Origin: Lineus longissimus
Taxonomy: Eukaryota; Nemertea; Pilidiophora; Heteronemertea; Lineidae
Direction: 5' to 3'
Length of the DNA stretch: 64,000 nucleotides
NCBI RefSeq assembly: GCF_910592395.1
Contig: NC_088309.1
Location: forward strand, 15,998,599-16,062,598
Position 1 is the first letter of the stretch, and each line of letters opens with the position of its first letter. The position numbers were made by a program, and so were the translations under genes. Positions 50,990-60,396 of this stretch are shown here, one piece after another. The notes beneath the pieces were generated by a model. The model was not told the origin of the DNA and made no database searches. It was given only the letters and a program-made list of their open reading frames with translations.

Positions 50990-52185
50990 ACCAAGACAAT
51001 GAATTATGGTCGGGTCCGATTCTCGACCTGGCCACCAGGCCAGGGGCAGGGGGCTAATTGTCAAACTGAAAATATGCGTTTTCTTCCTTAATACTGGCTC
51101 GAAAAATTAGAAAAAAATATGGTATGTACTTCTAGCAATAATACATCACATATCCTCTGGGTTTTTGATTTGACGTACTTTTCAAGGTCACAGAGGTCAA
51201 AATCTGCCAGTGGCGCCGCCGCCATTAGAGCTCAGTTGCTCCAGCGGTTCCAAAATGTGCCGCCTTTGTCTAATGTGGTACACACACATTCCTAGGTGAC
51301 CGCTACTCAGAGACAGAATTGCGGCCTCATATATTTTGCGGTTTGGCCACCAGGGGGCCTAATGTTAAAATTGAAAATCTGTGTTTACTCCCTTGATACT
51401 GGCCCGAAAAATTTGAAGAAAATATGGTCGGTACTTCTAGCAATGGTTCATCACATATCCTCCGGGTTTTTTGATTTGACCTACTTTTCAAGGTCATAGA
51501 GGTCAAAATCTGCCGATGGCGCCGCCGTTAGACATAGGCGGCACATTTTGGCACCGCTGGAGCAACTGAGCTCTAACTTGATACACACATACTTCTAGGT
51601 GACCGCTACTTAGTGACAGAATTGCGGCCTCATTTGATTCACGGTTTGGTCACCAGGGGGCCAAATGTCAAAATTGAAAATATGCGTTTTCTCCCTTAAT
51701 ACTGTTCTTAAAAATTTTGAAAAAAAATATGGTAGGTACTGCTAGCAATTATGCATCATATGACCTCCCTATTTTTGATTTGACATACTTTTCAAGGTAC
51801 AGAGGTCAAACTCTTGAAATTTCATCGAAAGTGACATGTTTTGTCATTATTTGAGGTGTATTCTACAAATTCAGTATGTGGACACCTATTAGGCAGCTGT
51901 ACATGTTGACCAAAAATTAAGTCAGCAAGATGTACTTTTCAAGGTCACAGATGTCAAACTCTTGAATTTCACTGAAAAAGTAGCACATTTTATCATTATC
52001 TGTCAATTTGCTGTGTAGACACCATTGGCATCCTTACATGTTGATTATAAATAAGGTCAATGTGACCTACTTTTTAAAGTAACAGAGGTCAAATGACGTA
52101 AATTGCCTGTAGTTAATCGAAGGATATTCTTGTCTACCATTAGAGTAGACCATACAGTGAGCACAATGGCTTCTGGTTGTTTCAT
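50990..52185 (-). repeat. Dispersed repeat family, reverse copy, ~305-bp tandem units
   Basis: Units contain TTGATTTGAC at 51165, 51471 and 51775 (spacing 306 and 304), GGCCACCAGGGGGCC and TTTTCAAGGTCACAGAGGTC. It ends with the edge CAGTGAGCACAATGGC (52155 on) and TTTCAT. Two adjacent units carry the same 49-bp segment in opposite orientations (51225-51273 and 51528-51576). Confidence 0.85.
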
Positions 52186-52343
52186 GTTACTTTGCTTTTT
52201 ATTTACAGATTCCCTGCATGTTATTTTCTGGCTGTAGTCAGGTGTCCACTGACTGAGATTTAGATTCCAAGTTTAATCACGAGAATCAGTCGCTGCTAAG
52301 TGTGCCGTGTTTCACACCCAACTTATTTGTGAATAAGTTGTGT

Positions 52344-52480
52344 GTTAGCACTCACAAATATTACTAACTGTGAGAGAAGCGTAAAGCACTCACTGTTATC
52401 AACTTATTGGTGAGATAAGGGTTAGCACTCGCAAATAACACAAACTGTGAGAGAAGCGTAAAGCACTCACTGTTACCAAA
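52344..52480 (+). repeat. 77-bp direct repeat upstream of the 2A ORF
   Basis: GTTAGCACTC starts at 52344 and 52421; both units contain AACTGTGAGAGAAGCGTAAA and GCACTCACTGTTA. It lies 140 bp before the ATG at 52619 and could be promoter or leader. Confidence 0.8.
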
Positions 52481-52618
52481 ATTACAAATAAAAAATACCA
52501 ATTGAAAATCACAAATTGAAAATCACAAACTGAAATCATTATTGAAAGAATTTTTTATTGGACTTGGAATCTAATTGCTCAATCATTGAATCAATATACT
52601 TGATAAATCGTTCTAATC

Positions 52619-53200
52619 ATGGGTAATGATATTTTTCAGTATCGGTCTGCAATTGGCTGTTATGTATCCAATGCACAAAGAAAGAGTCAGCCAACTCAAT
52701 TGACTGCACATGCGGAATGTGGATGTCGCAATTACAATTATGCTAATAAAGATTCATTGCTCATATTTCAGGCAAATGAAGACATAGGTTACAAAGGAAT
52801 TGATCGCATGATTAATTTGTTGAATCAAAAAACTGACAGAATTGATGACAAGTCTACGTGGTATTATGCATCCATATGGTTTTTGCTGGCATTTATTGTA
52901 AAACAAGAAAGAATGAATTCGGAAAAATGGTTTGCTAGAATAATGGCTAATTATAGAAACAAAATCAAACTCCAAAACACAAAGTCACATGATGATGCAT
53001 CGCTTGTTCAATACGACTCCAAACAAGACAGTATAAGCAAAGAAAGTCATTATTCATTTTCAAGTATCGAATCATTATTATTGTCTATATTTCTTCATGC
53101 TATGTACTATCTGCTGTACAAATGTAATATTCTCGAACAGTGCAATGATATTGAATCCAATCCTGGCCCCCTTGATCAATGCAATGATGTTCTAGTGTAA
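52619..53200 (+). CDS. Unknown ORF ending in a 2A ribosome-skipping motif
   Basis: 193 aa. The body is not recognised: YRSAIGCYVSN, a CGCRN cysteine pair, a helical middle with a hydrophobic patch (WYYASIWFLLAFIV) and a second hydrophobic stretch (LLLSIFLHAMYYLLY) just before the end. Residues 177-184 are DIESNPGP (53147-53170), the core of 2A peptides (D-V/I-E-x-N-P-G-P), at which the ribosome skips a peptide bond between Gly and Pro. The hydrophobic run before it is the usual context. Only nine codons later TAA (53198-53200) stops the frame. The next domain continues in the same frame, so this looks like the first part of a 2A-split polyprotein carrying one nonsense codon or a readthrough site. 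Confidence 0.65.
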   Translation: MGNDIFQYRSAIGCYVSNAQRKSQPTQLTAHAECGCRNYNYANKDSLLIFQANEDIGYKGIDRMINLLNQKTDRIDDKSTWYYASIWFLLAFIVKQERMNSEKWFARIMANYRNKIKLQNTKSHDDASLVQYDSKQDSISKESHYSFSSIESLLLSIFLHAMYYLLYKCNILEQCNDIESNPGPLDQCNDVLV

Positions 53201-54010
53201 AAGGTCACCCAAGTTTCATTTCACCAAGGCAATGAAAAATATTCGGAAGCTTCTATTGGGAAACAATGTGTGGCAAATGCTGCAGTTGCTCTGATGTATT
53301 CAGTTATCATTTCCCCGGCACATTGGCAATCACAAGATCTTGGTGATGTTTTATATGAAGGTGACTTGTGGTATCTTCAAATAAAATCAAAATTACCCAC
53401 ACTAAGCTATCTAGCAGTTGATCAACTACCACCTTACCATTCATGTTTCAATGAAAATGTTAAGCTGAAATGTGTCGGTCCTTCGCATATTGTCTGTTTT
53501 TACCACTTAGAAAATTCGCCTGCTTTACCAATGGAACAGTTTATGCATAAATTGTCATCACAATATGGAGTTATTCTTATAATTGGGTCGCAGGCTTTTA
53601 CTGTTATGCATGTTAATGAGAGGTATTATGTATTTGAATCTCACAGTAGAGACAGGTTTGGTGACCCTGTGTCAGATGGGTTTTCCATTTTAATTACATT
53701 GTTAAATGCTTCCCAGTTAGATCAATATATAAGGAAACATGCTGCAAATCATAGAAAGGAAATTTTTGAGGCAACATTTTACAAAGTAAAGCTTGTGACA
53801 AATGATGCTTTACGACTTGGTCTTAGATGGCTAGATCCATCTAATGTACTGATATGTGGTGCTTGCACAGACGATTCACATGCCAAGGTGGCTCCATCTA
53901 AATCACGTAAGACCATTGACACAGACAAACATGTAGAAAAAACTTCAACTAAAACTCAATCAAATCAATTAATTAGCAAATATATTGATGATCAATCTAA
54001 AAACAAATGA
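53201..54010 (+). CDS. C76/herpes-tegument-like cysteine peptidase domain, in frame after 2A
   Basis: It is in the same frame as the upstream ORF. Homology starts before the first ATG (53270): VSFHQGNEKYSEASIGKQCV. The pattern SIGKQCVANAAVALMYSV, then DLGDVLYEGDLWY, then YLAVDQLP, then VMHVNERYYVFESHSRDRFG and ILITLLNASQLDQYI follows the herpesvirus tegument deubiquitinase-like family (nucleophile Cys in KQC, His in ESHSRD). This family is also found beside PIF1 helicases in mobile elements. The C-terminus is Lys/Thr-rich and ends exactly at the edge of a dispersed repeat (TGA at 54008-54010 is made by the junction), so it may be cut short. It would cleave ubiquitin or ubiquitin-like conjugates; no catalytic loss is seen. 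Confidence 0.55.
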   Translation, partial: KVTQVSFHQGNEKYSEASIGKQCVANAAVALMYSVIISPAHWQSQDLGDVLYEGDLWYLQIKSKLPTLSYLAVDQLPPYHSCFNENVKLKCVGPSHIVCFYHLENSPALPMEQFMHKLSSQYGVILIIGSQAFTVMHVNERYYVFESHSRDRFGDPVSDGFSILITLLNASQLDQYIRKHAANHRKEIFEATFYKVKLVTNDALRLGLRWLDPSNVLICGACTDDSHAKVAPSKSRKTIDTDKHVEKTSTKTQSNQLISKYIDDQSKNK

Positions 54011-54037
54011 AATGACCAGGGCCATTGTGCTCACCTG
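54009..54037 (+). repeat. Edge motif of dispersed repeat family
   Basis: GAAATGACCAGGGCCATTGTG then CTCACCTG. It faces the 52155 edge in inverted orientation across the 2A-peptidase locus. Confidence 0.75.
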
Positions 54038-56561
54038 TCGATATGAAAGGGAGAGTTTGAGGAAGAACTTGTCATTGTTAGGGGTTAATCATGCAATAGT
54101 TGTGGAATGGTGTGGTTTGTCTTGAAAAAGTGGAGTTGGTCATATTGTTTTCCGCGTGCACATGTTACTGACGTTGGAATAAGTGAATCGCTACTTGTGG
54201 GAGAAGCTGAGAGATGTTTTCTGGCCAATTAAAACGGATTTGATATTTTTGTGATGATCCAAAGCACTAAGCATTAGCACTACTACCAGCCTCTGGAAAT
54301 GACCAAATTCTGCACCAAAGTTGGGTTCTCATTCTGGTAGTGGTACCACGTTTTGACATCATTTTGTATGCTTTATCACACAAGATGCACTGTCATGACT
54401 GTCAACTGTCATTCAAAACATCACAACTAAGATAGGTCTACCTTGGCAAATATCAGCCCCGGCTATCATGAGCTGCCAACACGAGATGCGAGCTAACACG
54501 AGATGCCAACCTACAATATATTCTATGAGGGATAAGGCATATAGTATAGGTAAGGACACCATGCCATGACATCATCGAGACATTATGACAATATCGGGTC
54601 CAACACTCACAGCTGTCAAGACAGTCCCTGAATGTTTTTTTTTCATTCAGCTGCCGTCATGCAGGCACAATCAATGGACGCACCAATTCGCCACGTCAAC
54701 AATAAAGCCTGCCCTGGCCAAGGCTACTAAATAGGGTAGTAAATATAAGACTAGAAGAAGAGTAAGATCATCAATTTATTCAACTTATACTCCCGGTCAA
54801 GCATATGCCCTACCCATTAGCAGATAGCGAAAATATCCATAGCATGGCATAGGCCTAGGCCTACTCAGCTCAGTACTCGAAGTGAAAATTGGGTTGTGGG
54901 GCCTAATTACTTATTACAAAATATTTGCTTACAATCACTAGATTACCTATGAAAATTACATTCAAATAGCTTGGATGACCGTTAGCAATATCATATTGTT
55001 GACCAGTTGACATCGTGTGTTAATTTATTTACCCTTGGAGTATACATACTGTATGATACTCCCAAGATTTACCCGTTCACTACACGCTCAGTGCAGGCGT
55101 CTCCCGCATGCATTTGCTGTATAGTCCTGTTACATTTATTTATACAGCGGTGAATGCAGAACGGAGCATGGAAAAACCATCACTCACAAAAATGGTTGTT
55201 TGAGCACTCGTGACACGTTTACAAAAGTTAAAGCAACTATTTTTAGTGGATGTTTATCCAATGAGTAGCGTCTATAAGCCGTTAACATGAGTATAAAAGC
55301 GCATTATGTAACGTAAGGTTCCGGCTTGACGCTAATCTCCGATGACGGCATTCGCCATTTTGACGTATTCTCGAAACTTCGGGATCGTCAAATGGAATGG
55401 ACATCACATAATTTCTGACACACACTGCTACAATTCATCAATTTATTGTTCTTTAGCAGTATTTTTAAGCCACCCGTATTGGCAGGGCAGCTTGAACACA
55501 ACTGCGCATTGCATTGACAAATATTCCCCATTCCAAACCGAAGGACAATTTCGGCGCTCCCGTCTTCAATTTATATTTGCCGCCTGTCGGTCTTACTTCC
55601 TACGTCACTTTCTCAGTTCGAGGCTCGTGGCCTTTGCCATTATTCGCAATCTTATGTCTACTTGTTTTTCTGTCCCTCTGCAAAAACCCCCCCTTTACAC
55701 TAGATACTACCGTAAACTTTACTATGTGCCGCTTTTTCTTATTTGTAAATGTCCCGGTTACCGGCACGATGTTATGTGAGTATTATAGCTCAGTGGTTTT
55801 TACAACATTTCCCCTTGGTTCAACTCGGGTCCGCTTGTTTCCATCTTGCCGGCAGCCATGTTTTTGTTTTGTGGACCTTGGGTCCCCCTTCCCGGGTTTG
55901 GTGCCTTGATCTGAGAAATTGACGTGGTTTTTACTTGCTTACACTCTACCATTATGTTGGTCGATGTGTTTGCCCCAATGAATAACTTTCAATCCTATCT
56001 AGACCGCACTGTTATAATTTGCTAGAGTGTCCGACTACGGATCAGTATTTCTTACTTTTCCGTCCGACAATTGGACACACCTTTTTGCTCTACAATAGAG
56101 TTGTACCGGTCTGTGGATAGATGGCGTCACATGAGAACGCCTATTTTTCTTAACTCATTCGTGTGTATAAACATGTTTGGGCCTTTCAGTGATAGTTTTA
56201 ATCTTTCTACCTCTATTTTTCATCATTATCATGTCTTTCTTGGGAACGCTCTGGCTCCCCTGATTTCCTTCACTGAAAGTTCCATGCATTTATATCAGTT
56301 ATACTACTTTATACTTAGTCCCGGTGCAACTTGTATCCTTTCAGTTAAACCAAAAACCAAGACCTACAGCCCAGAAAGCAGATAGGAGTACAACATCTAC
56401 TCGCCAACGAGCCATCTTCAAACGTCATATTTATTCACGCCACACTCTAGCAAATCGGTCTTCTTTAGACATTGGACTTCTTATCCCAAACTCCAAGAAA
56501 TTCGGCACAAAGTTTAAATAACATCTTTCTCATCATCATAACTTTCTTCAATGGTACCACC
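54038..56561. other. Non-coding stretch before BEL/Pao element
   Basis: No gene is supported. The part from about 55300 may be 5' leader or long terminal repeat of the retroelement, but no matching repeat was found at 62.7-64 kb and no primer-binding site was identified. Confidence 0.4.
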
Positions 56562-58645
56562 ATGGATTCAGCCACTGCTCAACTCAAACGCATGAGGTCT
56601 AATCAGGCAGGAGTCCTGACTCGCTACCAAAACAAGGCCTTGAAAGGCATTCAGAATGATCGATCGAAGCGTCATCAGGGAATGCAAAGAGTGTATATCT
56701 ACCTCCTTGGCGCTTTTGCAGGAAACTGACTCAATGTATAGAAATCGTCTGACTGATTCTGAAACTGTCACGGATGCTACATAATGGTTTGCCTCACGCA
56801 AAGAAATTGCATTGACTGTACTCGATGCCCTTAGGTCTCGCATTAATAGTAAAACTTTGGCTTCAATTACCGAAAATATAAGTGAATACACAGACTGTTC
56901 TAGTTCTACTGAGGCTATTGTTGAGGAGTTACCTAACCCCCTTGAACCACCCAATGTTCAGACTGGATTCAGCAACGTACAGTCCAAGGTGTCTAGACTA
57001 CATTATTGGTTGGTGAAAGTCAAGGAGGAACCTACTGGTGTGATACCCCCGGCGCCTCAGACGGACGTTCCTGATCAAGCCACAGGTGGGAGGCTTCAAC
57101 TCGTCCATGACAAGACTGCTGAGATTTGAATCGGTGATAAACCAGGTGAGGTTAACTCGCCGCAAGCTGATGTCAACACCAAGATTCCACGAAAGATCGC
57201 TCCGCCAGAGAAAGCAACCCGAGAAAACCGAATGCAGCTGCCCCTTGCCAGCCTAAACCTCGAGAAGAGCCACAGGCATACACCCTTCGTGAGCCTACAC
57301 GATCAAGACATCATGAGCCCCGAGTCAGCCATCCACCCCAACCAGCTATGGATCCACAGGATCAAGCATGTTCTGGAGGACTGAATCCCTTGGCTCGGGA
57401 ATGGGAACCCCCAAGAACCCAGGCCCCAGCTTGGTCACCAGATGGATGAATTGATTACTTGATCCCTGGAATCGAGACGAGTCTTCGCCGAGAAGACCCG
57501 GGCTACATGTTCAAGAACAATAACGATAGATTCACTGAGTATTTGACAAACGTTGAGAGTGAGAGAGGTCTACCACCGATGGAGTTGCCCTCGTTTAATG
57601 GATCTCCCAAGGACTGGTCAAGGTTTATAGAGAGGTTCTATGAACACAGTAGGCCGGGCTTTCGGACACTAGAAGAATCGATATACTACAATCACAACTG
57701 ACCGGAGATGCTAAGAATTTTGTCCAAGGGATAGGATTTAGTGGAAGATGCTATGCTGAGATGTTACAGGAGCTCAAACGGATGTATGGACACAGAAAAA
57801 AGGTTGCTCGTGCTTTCATAGACCAAGTGACTTAAGGACCGGTGATAACATCTCACAGTGTCTCATCTCTCAGATCCTTCTTCGTTCATGTCAGAGACTG
57901 CATAGTTACGCTAAATCGCCTCAGTTACACTGCATATCTTCAGGGAACAGATGTGTTGGTCAAAGCAGCCCGTAGGATCCCGACCAATAAAATCAACTAT
58001 TGGAACAAATATGTTGCGAACATTTATAAGTATCGTCTGCCCAACGTCCACCATCTCCGGGATTGGTTACAGGAATGTTTGATCACGGATACCAACCCTT
58101 ATGCTGTGTCGTACGATCGAGCTGACCAAAAGCCAAAGCAGGGGAAGCCGGTTACGACGACCTCCTCCCAAGGGTCGACGCTGTGCAATGCTGTTACTAC
58201 CAAACCAGACAAGAAGAGCCATGCCAGGGACAAGAACTTCAACCCTACCTGCTGTCTGTGCCAAGAACAGCATAGTCTGTACAAATGTCCGAAAATTGCA
58301 GCGAAGAGTGTTGCAGAAAGGCAAGAGGCAGTCAAAGCAATGAAGTTATGCCTCAACTGCCTGAAACCAAAACACTTCATCAAGGATTGCATGTCAAAGG
58401 TATCGTGCAGGGAACCCTCATGTGGCAAACGTCACCACACTTTGCTGCACTTGCCAGCCAAGGATGACAAGAGGAAGGTCGAGAAATCAGATGTCGCCCA
58501 CTGTGGTACCCAGTCGACCGTGGTGGGACACTCTGCATGCTTTCAGCTGGTTCCTGTCTACATCAGTTGTAATAATGGATCTACCATCGCAACTGTAGCA
58601 CTACTGGACTCGTGGAGCCAACTGACGTTGATACAGAAGTCATAA
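56562..58645 (+). pseudogene. BEL/Pao gag and protease region, broken
   Basis: It begins MDSATAQLKRMRSNQAGVLT at 56562, then changes frame to continue TDSETVTDAT, stop, WFASRKEIALTVL. The DUF1759-like part LPPMELPSFNGSPKDWSRF is at 57570-57625 and breaks again at 57701. The zinc-knuckle part at 58240-58445 has CCLCQEQHSLYKC, then LCLNCLKPKHFIKDC and CREPSCGKRHH. The aspartic protease reads VALLDSWSQLTLI at about 58590-58630, where the family has DSG: the active-site Gly is Trp. The frame ends at 58645. At least four breaks make it dead. Confidence 0.85.
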
Positions 58646-58696
58646 GCTAAAGAGCTTGGCCTGAAAGGAGTACCGACGAGGCTAACCATAAGAACA

Positions 58697-60042
58697 ATGA
58701 ATTCACAGTCAACTGAACAATCATACAGGGTGTCATTTCTTATAAGATCACAAGATCCAGCCCAAGCTGAGACTGTTCACATTAAGAAAGCCATAACTGT
58801 TGATAAAGACTCCTTTGCTTGTTTGGAGCAGAATTTAAATCCATATTGGGACCATTGCCGAGGGTTGGGCATCCCCAAAGAATTGACCCCTCGCAGGTCA
58901 AGCTATTGATTGGAATAGATCGCCCAGAACCACACATCCAACTTGAAATAAAGAAAGGAGAAGAAGACCATCCGCTCACTATCCGTACAAAGCTTGGATG
59001 GGGTCTATTAGGAACAGACAGATCTAACGCGGAGAAAGACAGTCATGCCAGCGATTTGGAGGCACACGTGAATTTCATCGAGACAGAGGAGCAACAACTT
59101 CAGAATTTACAGCAACAAGTCGAGAAGTTTTGGTCAACTGAGTCTTTCGGGATACAGGCCAGCATCAACCAGCCATCATCTGCTGAAGACAGATTAGCCA
59201 TGCAAATATTGGAAGAAAATATCCAGCTAATTGATGGTCATTATCAAGTCCCGATGTTATGGAAGGTTCCTGCTTTAACAATGCCCAACAACAGACAACA
59301 GGTTCAGAATCGTTATGACACGCTCTGCCGCAAATTCAACAAAGACGCTAACTACAAGAAATTGTACACTAATACGTTGATCTCTTACATAGAGAAGGGA
59401 TATGCTCGAAAGATGGAACCTGCTGAAGTCGTCGAAACTGGCCCAAAGACTTATTATTTGCCGCATTTTGGGGTCACGAACGTCAACAAGCCAGGAAAAA
59501 TCTGAATCGTTCTTGATGCCGCTGCAAAATATCAGAACCAGAACCTCAACGACAATCTAATGACGGGCCCAGATCTGTTGAACAGCCTGTTTGGAGTGTT
59601 GCAGAGATTTCGGCTTTACGCTGTGACTATATCAGCAGATGTTGAGGCCATGTTTTACATGGTGAAGGTTACTCCAGAAGATAGAGACTCTTTACGCTTT
59701 TTATGGAAAGAAGACCCGGGCGAACCAGGACCGGCAGATACATATTCCATGACAGTACACATCTTTGGTGCTACCGATTCCCCTGCATGCGCCAATTATG
59801 CCTTGAGGAGAACTGGGGAGGATAATCGAGCAGACTTCAGTAAGCTAGTAGCTGATGCGATGAGCAAAGACTTCTACATGGACGATCTCCATAAGGCATT
59901 AGCTGTAGTCCGCCAGACGATAGATTTCACCAAGGAAATGATCAAGCTGTCAGAAAAGGAGGTTTCCGGCTGCACAAATGCGTTTCCAACCACCATGAAG
60001 TCATCGCCGCCATCCCAGAGTCAGAACGTGCAATCCAGCTGA
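58697..60042 (+). pseudogene. BEL/Pao protease tail and reverse transcriptase, broken
   Basis: A link region (58697-58909) shifts frame into KLLIGIDRPEPH and GWGLLGTD. The reverse transcriptase begins YYLPHFGVTNVNKPGKI, then TGA at 59503-59505 replaces an Arg codon before IVLDAAAKYQNQNLND. RT motifs continue: SADVEAMFYMVKV, HIFGATDSPACANYAL and the active site FYMDDLHKAL. After 59960 the frame shifts again; FRLHKCVSNHHE continues in another frame with TLGIKWN and SIYDPVGYISPFTIRAKFL before the RNase H part. The core active-site residues remain but the protein cannot be made whole. Confidence 0.88.
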
Positions 60043-60396
60043 TTGATTTCGACAATGAAGAACCGACAGTCCAACGCACTCTGGGAATAAAGTGGAACGT
60101 CAAAGAAGACTACTTTATATTCGTGTGTCAGCCAAAGACACCGATACTTATCAAGAGAGGAGTAGTCAGCCTAGTCAGCTCCATCTATGACCCAGTAGGA
60201 TATATTTCACCGTTCACCATAAGGGCAAAGTTCCTAATCCAGGAGTTGTGGAGGAAAAGGCCTGGGGTGGGATGATCCCCTGCCTGGTGTCATCGAGAAC
60301 GAATGGACGAAATGGATATCTGAGCCCTCGGATTTAAACTCATTTAATCTCCAGAGACATCATCTTGGCTTCCACCCAGGAACCACAGGGATTGAA

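Noticed and set aside
55342-56521. Several 65-145-codon open frames before the BEL/Pao gag
   Set aside because: Overlapping frames with Phe/Leu/Cys-rich composition and no recognisable domain; more likely leader or repeat sequence.
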